Shown: positions 8,870 through 15,630 of the stretch, piece after piece
Layout of the letters: each line of letters opens with the position of its first letter
Position numbering within the stretch: position 1 is the stretch's first letter
From: a virus
Strand: one strand, 5' to 3'
Length of the DNA stretch: 30,602 bases
Virus record (IMG/VR): IMGVR_UViG_3300037189_008019
Location: 1 to 30,602 of that record
Position numbers and translations under genes: made by a program
Notes under the pieces: generated by a model
Seen by the model: the letters and a program-made list of their open reading frames with translations, nothing else
The model's database searches: none
Told to the model about the DNA's origin: nothing

Positions 8870-9766
8870 ATGCTACCAATTCGCAGAGAGCAGCGTTCAT
8901 CCAATGTCCACATCTACGATTACGAGAGCAATTTTGAACCGTTTAAGCAAGTCTACACAGCCGATGGACACTTTGATAACCCCGACAGCGCACAAGGCGC
9001 ATTTGTAAACCTACTTAACCATTGCCTAAAAAATAACATCATCATACACCACATAGGCGATTTGATAGATGTTATGCAAGGGCGTAATGATAGGAGAGGC
9101 TCTAAAAGCAAGGTAAAGGAGGAACTAAACAGGGCGGATTATTTTAACGGTTTAGTAGATAGCTTTGTTGAATTGCTTGCACCGTATGCACCGATATTAG
9201 GTAGCATTACATACGGTAACCATGAGACTGCCGTAATCAGCAAGATTGAAATAGACTTGCTAAAAATGATAATACACCGCTTGCAAGTGGAGCATGGCAG
9301 CTCCGTTATGTTAGGTGGGTATAGTGGCTTCATCATTAGCCGATGGACACCTATGACTAAACAGAATTGCGTTATAAGCACAAAGGTATTTTACAGACAT
9401 TCGGGTGGCTCTTACGGTGAAGTATCAAAGGGTGTGTTAGGTGTTGGCAGAATGAATGGAATGGTAGAGGGAGTTGACATGATAGTATCTGGCGACAACC
9501 ACGAAAAATGGTTAGTTTATGACGGTATTACAACCGTAGATCACAAGTTCAAAATCATAAATAAGGAAATACCACACGTTAAAATACCTACTTTTAAGGA
9601 CGAATACAAAGACGGTCACGGAGGCTACCATGTAGAGAAAAATCGCAAATACAAGCCTACGGGTTTTGTTGAGGTAACCTACACGCCATACCGCAAAAAA
9701 CCACACACAAGTACATTGGCTTTGGACATTGGCGTAAGTTTGCTCAACTTGAGCCGTTTTGAGTAA
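8870..9766 (+). CDS. Calcineurin-like metallophosphoesterase
   Basis: A 298-residue protein with all core motifs of the binuclear metallophosphoesterase fold: D32-x-H34 (TADGHFD), G63-D64 (GDLID), G116-N117-H118-E119 (YGNHE), and later a GDNHEKW block around residue 207 for the final His ligands. Family members hydrolyse phosphodiesters in nucleotides or DNA. The lack of a signal peptide points to the cytoplasm. Its ATG is just behind a terminator, and no consensus promoter was found between the hairpin and the gene, so its expression is unclear. It is separated from the replication genes by 230 bases. Confidence 0.85.
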   Translation: MLPIRREQRSSNVHIYDYESNFEPFKQVYTADGHFDNPDSAQGAFVNLLNHCLKNNIIIHHIGDLIDVMQGRNDRRGSKSKVKEELNRADYFNGLVDSFVELLAPYAPILGSITYGNHETAVISKIEIDLLKMIIHRLQVEHGSSVMLGGYSGFIISRWTPMTKQNCVISTKVFYRHSGGSYGEVSKGVLGVGRMNGMVEGVDMIVSGDNHEKWLVYDGITTVDHKFKIINKEIPHVKIPTFKDEYKDGHGGYHVEKNRKYKPTGFVEVTYTPYRKKPHTSTLALDIGVSLLNLSRFE

Positions 9767-9858
9767 TTTAGTTTGATGCCAAAAAGCATCGTTAGCCTTA
9801 AAAACCCGCCCTTTTGATGTTTATAGGTTGCAAAGATAGGTAAGTAGTTTATGTTTTC

Positions 9859-9930
9859 ATGGAAGAAGAAGGTGTTTTAGATTACCTTAAAAAGCATCTG
9901 CATTGCGGGGGCTTTTTTATTTGCTTATGA
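9859..9930 (+). CDS. Possible 23-residue leader peptide
   Basis: A very short ORF reading MEEEG, a short amphipathic helix (LDYLKKHL) and a CGG/hydrophobic end, terminated by TGA. Its codons run across the AAAAAGC...GCTTTTT weak terminator, which is the arrangement of a translated attenuator, but the stem is poor. It may equally be chance. Confidence 0.2.
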   Translation: MEEEGVLDYLKKHLHCGGFFICL

Positions 9931-9945
9931 AAAAATTGAGAATCA

Positions 9946-9978
9946 TTTGCAGAAATGAATACCCTTATATTACCTTTG
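9946..9978 (+). promoter_or_regulatory. Bacteroidetes-type promoter for the early region
   Basis: TTTG at 9946-9949 and TACCTTTG at 9971-9978, separated by 21 bases, match the -33/-7 consensus (TTTG, TAnnTTTG). The expected start of transcription is a few bases downstream, giving a leader of about 10-15 nt before the ATG at 9997. Confidence 0.7.
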
Positions 9979-9996
9979 TGATACCTTAATAAAGCA

Positions 9997-10665
9997 ATGC
10001 AAATGAAGTACGAACTAACGGAAAACAAAAAAGGCGAACTTACTCAAATTCGCGCCCTAATTGACATACCCTCAAAGTCAGTCTACAAGGGCGATTTGGG
10101 CGGGTGGATTCAATCTAGAAAAAACCTTAGCCAAGATGGCTCGGCATGGGTCTCTGGCTCGGCACAAGTCTTTGGCTGGGCACAGGTCTTTGGCGAGGCA
10201 TGGGTCTTTGGCTCGGCACAGGTCTTTGGCGAGGCAGAGGTCTCTGGCTCGGCACAGGTCTCTGGCTCGGCACAAGTCTCTGACGAGGCACAGGTCTCTG
10301 GCTCGGCACAAGTCTCTGGCTCGGCACGGGTCTTTGGCTCGGCACAGGTCTTTGGCTCGGCACGTGTCTTTGGCTCGGCACAGCTCTTTGGCTCGGCACG
10401 GGTCTTTGGCTCGGCACGGGTCTTTGGCGAGGCACAGGTCTTTGGCGAGGCACGGGTAGGAGATTACAAAGACTACCTATGTATCGGCCCGGTTGGTTCG
10501 TTCCGCTTCATAACCGCTACTAAATCCAACAAAAAGATTGCCGCAGGTTGTTTCTTGGGCACTCTGCCTGAATTTACGCAAGCCGTAACCAAAAAATACG
10601 GCACATCAGGCTCGGATTATCACGCTATCATTCCTGCTATTGAGGCATGGTTCAATTTTTCTTAA
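9997..10665 (+). CDS. YdcK-like hexapeptide-repeat (left-handed beta-helix) phage protein
   Basis: A 222-residue protein in three parts. Residues 1-47 resemble the N-terminal cap seen in YdcK-like proteins (KYELTENKKGELTQI...GDLGGWI). Residues 48-155 are 18 uninterrupted hexapeptides of the form G-(S/E)-A-(Q/R)-V-(F/S), expected to coil into a left-handed beta-helix. Residues 156-222 form a conserved cap (CIGPVGSFR...GCFLGTLPEFTQAV..YGTSGSDY) known from many phage homologues. The function of the family is not established. The initiator could also be the ATG at 10003. It is driven by the promoter at 9946-9978. Confidence 0.8.
   Translation: MQMKYELTENKKGELTQIRALIDIPSKSVYKGDLGGWIQSRKNLSQDGSAWVSGSAQVFGWAQVFGEAWVFGSAQVFGEAEVSGSAQVSGSAQVSDEAQVSGSAQVSGSARVFGSAQVFGSARVFGSAQLFGSARVFGSARVFGEAQVFGEARVGDYKDYLCIGPVGSFRFITATKSNKKIAAGCFLGTLPEFTQAVTKKYGTSGSDYHAIIPAIEAWFNFS
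10138..10461 (+). repeat. 18 tandem 18-bp repeats encoding hexapeptides
   Basis: Eighteen direct units of about 18 bp with a core like GGCTCGGCACAGGTCTTT. Most differ by only a few bases (GGCTCG/GGCGAG, CAG/CGG, TTT/TCT). The high DNA identity, not only protein identity, indicates recent expansion or continuing gene conversion, and repeat number is probably variable between relatives. The repeats also create long spurious ORFs in other frames. Confidence 0.9.
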
Positions 10666-10666
10666 A

Positions 10667-10879
10667 ATGCGTAAGCGCACATCCACACACATATACAGGG
10701 CGGTTATATCAGAAATGGTTAGGCAAGGCTTTGATCCCTATAAAAACCACCAAATGATACGCAAGCTATGTAATGGGCAAATAAAACCCGCTACACCTCG
10801 CGCCGCCGCTTGTATTGTAATCTACAATAACCTTTTAACCCAAATGGCTAAGGCCGTACCTAGAGACCTTTCAGTTTAA
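10667..10879 (+). CDS. Small basic protein, unknown
   Basis: A 70-residue protein beginning at the ATG one base after the upstream stop. It is basic and helical (IYRAVISEMVRQGFDPYKNHQMIRKLC.. and then AAACIVIYNNLLTQM), which could suit a small DNA-binding protein, but no defined helix-turn-helix was recognised. It is part of the chain of small early genes. Confidence 0.6.
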   Translation: MRKRTSTHIYRAVISEMVRQGFDPYKNHQMIRKLCNGQIKPATPRAAACIVIYNNLLTQMAKAVPRDLSV

Positions 10880-10904
10880 CCGTAAATCTTAACCCACCTG
10901 CAAA

Positions 10905-11144
10905 ATGAACTTCATTGAAGCGACCGAAGCAAAATTGAAAGAAATCGACGATAGATTTCAGCGACTAGAAGCGTTACAACACAATTTGCCGCCGCTAGTG
11001 CCAGTACAGCAACCCGAACCTAAGGCCGTGGTTGATACAAAGGAAAAATGGGCACAAGATGTGTTTGAGTATTTAGGCCGCAATAGGACGCTAATCAGTG
11101 CTGAAAAACTTAGAGAACGCTACCAAGCCCTAACCGCCAAGTAA
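10905..11144 (+). CDS. Small coiled-coil protein, unknown
   Basis: A 79-residue protein. The N-terminal 30 residues form a charged heptad-like helix (EAKLKEIDDRFQRLEALQ), followed by a Pro-rich linker and a C-terminal helical pair (WAQDVFEYLGRN..AEKLRERYQALTAK). It is probably an oligomeric accessory protein. The stop TAA is followed by T and the next ATG, the same TAATATGG junction as at the following gene. Confidence 0.6.
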   Translation: MNFIEATEAKLKEIDDRFQRLEALQHNLPPLVPVQQPEPKAVVDTKEKWAQDVFEYLGRNRTLISAEKLRERYQALTAK

Positions 11145-11145
11145 T

Positions 11146-11253
11146 ATGGAGGTTATCCCGTTCTGCCCTTTATCATCCTTTGCTTTTTATAAAGCATCCT
11201 TTGGAATATGGATATTAGGAATTAAGCGTTTTACCCCACTAACCAAAAAGTAA
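11146..11253 (+). CDS. Possible 35-residue hydrophobic peptide
   Basis: An ORF with ATG one base after the upstream stop (TAATATGG) and TAA one base before the next start (again TAATATGG), so it fits exactly into the gap. The peptide has a hydrophobic centre (SFAFYKASFGIWILGI) and a basic tail (KRFTPLTKK), possibly a single membrane helix. The matching junctions support a real gene, but at this length it could be chance. Confidence 0.4.
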   Translation: MEVIPFCPLSSFAFYKASFGIWILGIKRFTPLTKK

Positions 11254-11254
11254 T

Positions 11255-11440
11255 ATGGCAAAGTTTAAGGTGGGGGATAGGGTAACCGAAAAAGGCCACC
11301 TATCGAAAGGTACAATAATCAGTACCAAAAATGGCTTTAATAAAAATCAGTATGAAATACGTTTTGACAACGGTAGAACTGATTATTACATGGCAAATAA
11401 ACTCACCCTTTACCCCATCCTAACCCCCGAAACGAAATGA
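11255..11440 (+). CDS. Small KOW/SH3-like protein
   Basis: A 61-residue protein. FKVGDRVTEKGHLSKGTIIS..., followed by YEIRFDNGRTDYYMANKLTL, is typical of small SH3/KOW-like beta barrels found in many phage accessory proteins. The partner is unknown. It overlaps the next gene by 4 bases (ATGA). Confidence 0.6.
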   Translation: MAKFKVGDRVTEKGHLSKGTIISTKNGFNKNQYEIRFDNGRTDYYMANKLTLYPILTPETK

Positions 11441-11748
11441 ACACACAACCGAAACCGACGAGAGAGGAATTAGACAAGCTAATTGTCGCTCATGCAGATT
11501 GCCCCGATTTCGTATATGCAGCAATCGAATTAAACGAAGCCCTTGACCGCCTCTACGCCACCGACTGGGTGAAGATTGAGGAGGGGGGTGTGATGCCTGA
11601 AGTAGGTAGGCTAGTAGAAACACATGGCAAGTATGGCCGAGATGTTTTTATGTACCAAGCCGATGGCTTTAATGTAGAATTTGATTTTGGAGGCCCAGTA
11701 CAAACCCACTGGCGTTACGCCACACCACCCCCAGACGAAACCATTTAA
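11437..11748 (+). CDS. DUF551-like small phage protein
   Basis: A 103-residue protein. The pattern DWVKIEEGGVMPEVGRLV, followed by a beta section and a closing VQTHWRYATPPPDE, matches the DUF551 type (W-.P....-P..g..VL ... THW-.P-PP), common in phage early regions and without a known function. The first 40 residues form a helical extension. Confidence 0.6.
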   Translation: MNTQPKPTREELDKLIVAHADCPDFVYAAIELNEALDRLYATDWVKIEEGGVMPEVGRLVETHGKYGRDVFMYQADGFNVEFDFGGPVQTHWRYATPPPDETI

Positions 11749-11787
11749 CAAATCTCCGCTTGAGAATAACTAGCACCAATTAAGACA

Positions 11788-12066
11788 ATGGCTTACGAAC
11801 AAAAAGAAGGAGATGTAATCATCTTCAAAAACCAAACAGACAACGAACGTGCGCCGCAATACAAGGGCCATGTATTTTTGAACGGTGAAAAGCGGCAAAT
11901 CAGCCTTTGGGTAAAAGATGGCGCTAACGGTAAGTTCTTCGCAGGTAGCATTGAGCTTGCACCTAGACAGGCAGCACCAGCACCATCGCAAACGTCGCAG
12001 ATTGTCCACCCTGCCCCTATTACATTTGCAGCCGTAAACAGTGCCGACGACGATCTGCCATTTTAG
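11788..12066 (+). CDS. Small OB-like protein with an SSB-type acidic tail
   Basis: A 92-residue protein. The first 55 residues (GDVIIFKNQ...YKGHVFLNGEKRQISLWVKDG..GKFFAGSI) resemble the DUF736/compact beta-barrel pattern. An Ala/Pro/Gln-rich linker follows, and the protein ends in DDDLPF, nearly identical to the conserved DDDIPF tip of bacterial SSB. This suggests a phage ssDNA-binding protein or an SSB mimic that recruits host repair and replication proteins. It is half the length of typical SSB, so it is not a standard SSB. A terminator follows after 34 bases. Confidence 0.6.
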   Translation: MAYEQKEGDVIIFKNQTDNERAPQYKGHVFLNGEKRQISLWVKDGANGKFFAGSIELAPRQAAPAPSQTSQIVHPAPITFAAVNSADDDLPF

Positions 12067-12100
12067 TAGTTAGAGAGAAAGGTTAAGCAACTTTGAAAAC

Positions 12101-12126
12101 GCCCCTGCATTTGTAGGGGCTTTTTT
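12101..12126 (+). terminator. Strong Rho-independent terminator
   Basis: GCCCCT at 12101-12106 pairs with AGGGGC at 12115-12120 across an 8-base loop, followed by six T. It closes the first early operon (9997-12066). Confidence 0.9.
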
Positions 12127-12228
12127 GACCCTTATATATTACCTGAAAGCGTGTAAGTATTTAAGTGTTTATGCATAAATTTATATGTATTATAGTATGC
12201 ATATTTGTATCAACAAAACGGAAACACA
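12127..12228. promoter_or_regulatory. AT-rich regulatory region with twin TATGCATA palindromes
   Basis: Two copies of the 8-bp palindrome TATGCATA (12170-12177 and 12196-12203) lie 26 bases apart. The right one overlaps a near-consensus -7 box CATATTTG (12200-12207; the consensus begins with T). No good -33 box is visible, so activation or repression through the palindromes is plausible. The element ATATTACCT (12136-12144) also occurs at two other promoters of this window. Confidence 0.45.
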
Positions 12229-12423
12229 ATGACAAACGCAACAGCAACCAAAGCAATGGAAACTCTTTTATCAACTGTTAAAAGTGTTAAAACCATCAAA
12301 AAGGCAATTTTACTAGCTTATGAAGATGATACAACACCAAGCGAAGTTTTTACCGCTTTGCTTAACTCTTTAGAAAGCAAAACATCAGAAGAGGATTTTA
12401 TATCATTTTGCAATTCTCTTTAA
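12229..12423 (+). CDS. Small acidic helical protein, unknown
   Basis: A 64-residue Thr/Ala/Lys-rich helical protein with an acidic C-terminal half (ESKTSEEDFISF). The ATG at 12229 was chosen over an upstream TTG at 12205, which overlaps the probable promoter. It is the first gene after the terminator and the palindrome region, hence first of a new transcript. Family not recognised. Confidence 0.6.
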   Translation: MTNATATKAMETLLSTVKSVKTIKKAILLAYEDDTTPSEVFTALLNSLESKTSEEDFISFCNSL

Positions 12424-12500
12424 TCAACCCCAACCTTGCGGTGTATAGGCTAACCGCATTTTTTCACCCTTTTAATTTTTCACTTTTTTCCAACACTACA

Positions 12501-12779
12501 ATGTCTAGTAACTTCTTTGATGCACCCCAAAAACGTATACGTGATGAGTTTAACTTTAAGCCTCACCCTTTGACAAGTTCTGCATTACGTGCTGTAAAGA
12601 AAACAAATGGTTTTCAGGTTTCGGTTGTCAAGCTACGCAAAGGTTGGCAATGCAACTTATTTAAGAATCTTTCAAATGGCAACTTTGATGTATTTGTAAT
12701 AGATTCTCTAGGCAATGCCGTACACCGTAACCCAAATGCTAATGCACAAGAAGTATTAGACATCTTTTTTAACCTTTAA
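12501..12779 (+). CDS. Small protein, unknown
   Basis: A 92-residue protein. The start at 12501 is preferred over an upstream in-frame ATG at 12408, because the 12408-12500 stretch encodes an improbable Phe-rich leader and includes a T-rich, A-rich leader sequence that is repeated before the next gene. The basic N-terminal half and the beta pattern (FQVSVVKLRKGWQCNLFKN...FDVFVIDS) suggest a compact soluble protein. No family recognised. Confidence 0.6.
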   Translation: MSSNFFDAPQKRIRDEFNFKPHPLTSSALRAVKKTNGFQVSVVKLRKGWQCNLFKNLSNGNFDVFVIDSLGNAVHRNPNANAQEVLDIFFNL

Positions 12780-12804
12780 TTTTTCACCTTTTTTCAAGCA
12801 AACA

Positions 12805-13326
12805 ATGCAAGTTACACCTCAATTATTCCCCTCCGCTTCTGAACTTCGCAGCGGTCAGCTAGTACGCCTTACCGATGGCCGCAAAGGCGAGCTTATCTTC
12901 CAAACTGCGGACAAGAATATCTGGTTATTTTATGACCACGCATATTTGGCCGATACCGAGGAAATCGAATCAGAGCAAGTTGAAAGCATCTTAAAGTGTT
13001 ACCGTGTAGACCACAAGTATGCAAGCTCTATATTGGTGGGTTGCACGATTGACGCAAGAACGCTTTTCCTTTACTTGGCAGGCTACGACCTTACGGGCGA
13101 ATATCCGACCCTACAAGAAAGTGGCGAACTAGAAGATGCCATCTACGAGGCTCTATCCCGTGCAATGTCATGGTGCGGCCATAACCAATTCGGCTGGGAT
13201 GTTTGCTCTAAAGATGTACTTGATTACATCGCTGGCGAGGAATACATGGCCAATGAACACGCCGAGGCCATCAACAAAGAAGAGAACGATAACATAATGG
13301 CATACCGGACACAATCGCTTCTTTAA
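12805..13326 (+). CDS. Acidic protein with KOW-like start, unknown
   Basis: A 173-residue acidic protein. The N-terminus (LRSGQLVRLTDGRKGELIFQ) looks like a small SH3/KOW barrel. The rest is helical, with conserved-looking Trp, Cys and Asp positions (SWCGHNQFGWDVCSKDVLDYIAGEEYM). It is preceded by a leader similar to that of the previous gene. No function can be assigned. Confidence 0.6.
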   Translation: MQVTPQLFPSASELRSGQLVRLTDGRKGELIFQTADKNIWLFYDHAYLADTEEIESEQVESILKCYRVDHKYASSILVGCTIDARTLFLYLAGYDLTGEYPTLQESGELEDAIYEALSRAMSWCGHNQFGWDVCSKDVLDYIAGEEYMANEHAEAINKEENDNIMAYRTQSLL

Positions 13327-13329
13327 CCT

Positions 13330-13452
13330 ATGTACAAGCTAATTTTTTACGGGGTGCTAGTCGCACTATCACCCCTGCTTTTTTATTGCTTATATCAAGC
13401 CTATAAAGCGGCAAAACGTAACGAACAAAACACCCTCAAAAACAAACGCTAA
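13330..13452 (+). CDS. Small single-helix membrane protein
   Basis: A 40-residue ORF starting three bases after the upstream stop and ending two bases before the recombination gene. Residues 3-22 are hydrophobic (LIFYGVLVALSPLLFYCLY), followed by a strongly basic tail (KAAKRNEQNTLKNKR), a textbook N-out or signal-anchor microprotein. Tight packing supports it as real. The function is unknown. Confidence 0.6.
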   Translation: MYKLIFYGVLVALSPLLFYCLYQAYKAAKRNEQNTLKNKR

Positions 13453-13454
13453 TC

Positions 13455-14216
13455 ATGTCCACCGAACTAACAAACGACAAACAGGTAATGAATTTACCAA
13501 TACCTCAAAACTCTCAACAAGTGGAGAGTGCAGCCAAGTTGGTGTTTGAATCTGGCTTATTCCCCGACCTTAAAAGCTATGCACAGGCATACATGAAAGT
13601 GCAAGCTGGTGCCGAGATAGGCATAGGGCCATTTGCATCAATAGGCGGCATACACGTAATCCAAGGCAAGCCGATGATAGGAGGGCCAATGCTGGCCAAA
13701 CTTATCAAGCGCACAGGCCGATACAATTATCGGGTAACGGAACACACCGATAAGGTCTGCACGATTGAGATTTACGAAAAATGGATGAACGATGGGCAAT
13801 GGACACTGGTTGGTACATCCTCCTTCAATCAAGAAGATGCACGTAAGATGTCCACCAAGAACATGGATAAGATGCCCCGCAATATGCTCTTTGCACGGGC
13901 TATATCAAACGCAGCCCGCTGGTATTGCCCCGATGTAGTAGGTGCAACGGTGTACGTCGATGGCGAACTATCGGAGCCACATACCATAGATACAATGGCT
14001 GAACCCGTGACACCTCCGAGCGAGATAACGCAAGACCAGCTAGACGAATTTAACGAGTTGCTTTTAAGCGATGCTTTTACTAAAGAGCAAAAAACAAACA
14101 CGTGGAATATCATAAACGCCAACGGGTATACACAAGATAAAGCCGTTAAACTTTTGGAATTAGCACGTAAGAAGGTAGCAGATTTTAACCTAGCAAACGA
14201 AACTAACAATGGATAA
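13455..14216 (+). CDS. Candidate ssDNA-annealing recombinase (RecT/Bet-like role)
   Basis: A 253-residue protein with the pattern AAKLVFESGLFPD..SYAQAYMKVQAGAEIGIGPF.SIGGIHVIQGKP and later MPRNMLFARAISNAARWYCPDVVG. These conserved blocks are found in phage proteins encoded beside YqaJ exonucleases and resemble the core of RecT/Redbeta annealing proteins. It is followed directly (8-base overlap) by such an exonuclease, so the pair would form a two-component annealing recombination system. The C-terminal 80 residues are helical, perhaps for exonuclease or SSB contact. The role is inferred from context. Confidence 0.6.
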   Translation: MSTELTNDKQVMNLPIPQNSQQVESAAKLVFESGLFPDLKSYAQAYMKVQAGAEIGIGPFASIGGIHVIQGKPMIGGPMLAKLIKRTGRYNYRVTEHTDKVCTIEIYEKWMNDGQWTLVGTSSFNQEDARKMSTKNMDKMPRNMLFARAISNAARWYCPDVVGATVYVDGELSEPHTIDTMAEPVTPPSEITQDQLDEFNELLLSDAFTKEQKTNTWNIINANGYTQDKAVKLLELARKKVADFNLANETNNG

Positions 14217-14946
14217 CTTTGACGATTTAATCGCATTACAGACCGAGCAATTAGCGGCATCAATACCGCAGAGGTCTATGGACTGGCATCAGCTACGTGC
14301 TGGCCGAATAACTGCCTCCAAAGTATCTGAAATCATGAAGCCCAAAGGGTTCGGCATATCAGGTATGGAGTATTTACGCCTCAAAAAGTGGGAGCGTGAC
14401 AATAAGCGAGGGGCTGAATTTAGCAACTATCGCAGCGCAGAAATGCAGCACGGTATTGATAACGAAGAAAAAGCCCTTGCAATGTTTACCGAAACATCAA
14501 AGGTTAGGATTGTAGATAGGCCCGAATTTGTTATTAAAGGCGACTATTTAGGTGCAAGCGTTGATGGCTTGACCAACTTAGGCTACCCCGTAGAGACTAA
14601 ATGCTTAAACTTTAATAACTACCTCAAGCACTGCCAAATAAATAACAACGAAACCTTTGCTAAGGTATCATTTGACTATTACTGCCAAGTGCAGCTTCAG
14701 ATGTATGTGCTGGATGTGGCTAAGGCTTTTTTTGTGGTGCTTTACACCCCTCAAATGCTCTGGGATAAGCAGTCTCAATGCCACGTACCAGAGAGGCCGA
14801 ACGGAGCAACAGAGCCGCTACCCGATATGCTACACTATGTCCACGTAACAAGGGATGATAAATGGGTAGAGCTTTTGGAAAGTAGGCTGGAGCTTGTAGT
14901 TGAGTTTTTTAACGGTATTATCAAAAAGGAGGCTACCAATGACTAA
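14209..14946 (+). CDS. YqaJ/lambda-exonuclease-family 5'-3' exonuclease
   Basis: A 245-residue protein with the ordered motifs of YqaJ viral recombinases: RSMDWHQLRAGRITASKVSEIM near the N-terminus, MQHGIDNEEKALAMF (Glu metal ligand), GASVDGLTNLGYPVETKC (Asp and the E-x-K catalytic pair) and YYCQVQLQMYVLDVAKAFFVVLY (Gln motif helix). It is close to the family length. It would resect duplex ends for the upstream annealing protein. It overlaps that gene by 8 bases and the following gene by 8 bases. Confidence 0.85.
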   Translation: MDNFDDLIALQTEQLAASIPQRSMDWHQLRAGRITASKVSEIMKPKGFGISGMEYLRLKKWERDNKRGAEFSNYRSAEMQHGIDNEEKALAMFTETSKVRIVDRPEFVIKGDYLGASVDGLTNLGYPVETKCLNFNNYLKHCQINNNETFAKVSFDYYCQVQLQMYVLDVAKAFFVVLYTPQMLWDKQSQCHVPERPNGATEPLPDMLHYVHVTRDDKWVELLESRLELVVEFFNGIIKKEATND

Positions 14947-15142
14947 AGAAGAAGCATACCAAAGCGTGTATTTGGCAACGGAGTACTATTACCGCACCTG
15001 CCAAAGACTTGAATACCAAAAAAACAGCCCAATAGGTTCACACTTTCAAACACAGCGTACAGAGGCTTTTAAGAAGCTATCTGCGGCCATTGAAAAAGCA
15101 CGACCATTTCTTAACCAACAAAGCAAAGCAACCAATGGGTAA
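14939..15142 (+). CDS. Small helical protein, unknown
   Basis: A 67-residue helical protein (YQSVYLATEYYYRTCQRLEY...EAFKKLSAAIEKARPFL). The start at 14939 is decided by a perfect AAGGAGG at 14926-14932 with a 6-base spacer. An earlier in-frame ATG at 14900 lacks this. It overlaps both neighbours by 8 bases in the same way (ACCAATGxxTAA). No family recognised. Confidence 0.65.
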   Translation: MTKEEAYQSVYLATEYYYRTCQRLEYQKNSPIGSHFQTQRTEAFKKLSAAIEKARPFLNQQSKATNG

Positions 15143-15515
15143 AATTAAAACATCGGAGGGCGTGTGGATTGTAACACGCCCAGCAAAACGTAAAGGCGAC
15201 AAAGCAGATACTGCCATAGCAGTGCCTAAGCCTACCAAGCAAATAAGGGGTAAAGCATCAGACAAGGCCCTACCAGTGCCGAAGCCTAAGCCTAAGCGTA
15301 TCAAAGTAGATAAAAACGGGCTATCAGTAGGCAAGCCCTATATGATTAAACCAACGGCCTTATACTTGCAGTCCAACTGGCAAATGCGTGACAGTAAGCG
15401 AGCCGTATTTAAGGCATGGTGGGTATCAAGCAACCGCTTTTATATGCCTCTATTTGGCCCCGCTTATTGCGAATTAAGCGATGTAATTGAATGGAAGGAG
15501 GTAAGCTATGAATAG
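15135..15515 (+). CDS. Small basic protein with Lys/Pro linker, unknown
   Basis: A 126-residue protein from the ATG at 15135, which overlaps the upstream stop by 8 bases. An upstream ATG at 15090 is less likely. Residues 15-60 contain repeated VPKPxK units (AVPKPTK, PVPKPKPKRIK), a flexible basic linker. The C-terminal 60 residues look like a compact beta domain (FKAWWVSSNRFYMPLFG). It may be nucleic-acid associated. Function unknown. Confidence 0.6.
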   Translation: MGKIKTSEGVWIVTRPAKRKGDKADTAIAVPKPTKQIRGKASDKALPVPKPKPKRIKVDKNGLSVGKPYMIKPTALYLQSNWQMRDSKRAVFKAWWVSSNRFYMPLFGPAYCELSDVIEWKEVSYE

Positions 15516-15630
15516 TCAGCAATACCGAATTTTTGTAGATATACTAGCCATATTTGCAGCCCTTTGTTTAATCGCTAGCCTATGCGCTTGCACGCCTCAA
15601 ATACACCTTCCAAATTACAGCAACAAATGA
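15508..15630 (+). CDS. Small lipoprotein-like peptide
   Basis: A 40-residue ORF with a polar start, a hydrophobic segment (VDILAIFAALCLIASLC) and the lipobox-like LCAC followed by TPQ, suggesting a lipid-modified Cys at position 28. It has a full Shine-Dalgarno sequence AAGGAGGT at 15495-15502, 5 bases before the ATG, rare in this genome. It overlaps the upstream stop by 8 bases and the next start as ATGA. Phage lipoproteins often act in superinfection exclusion, but that is only a possibility here. Confidence 0.6.
   Translation: MNSQQYRIFVDILAIFAALCLIASLCACTPQIHLPNYSNK

Larger units (their letters stand above)
9767..9996. other. Intergenic region: weak hairpins and promoter for the early region
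   Basis: A 230-base gap. It contains a GATGC/GCATC hairpin (9775-9790), a weak terminator-like AAAAAGC...GCTTTTT pair (9889-9918), and near its right end a Bacteroidetes-type promoter. A 23-residue ORF at 9859-9930 lies across the weak terminator. On the minus strand, CAAAGATA at 9831-9838 reads as TATCTTTG, a perfect -7 box, but has no matching -33 box. Confidence 0.5.

Noticed and set aside
9831-9838. Minus-strand TATCTTTG as a promoter for an antisense RNA
   Set aside because: The -7 box is perfect, but no -33 box, gene or terminator follows on that strand.
10061-10459. Long ORFs in other frames over the 18-bp repeat array, on both strands
   Set aside because: An 18-bp repeat without stop codons keeps several frames open. 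The proteins are monotonous (RHRSLA-type or PSQRPV-type repeats), and only the 9997 frame has conserved flanking domains.
12408-12500. N-terminal extension of the gene at 12501
   Set aside because: It would encode a Phe-rich stretch through the T-rich leader, which is shared with the next gene and so is better read as untranslated leader.
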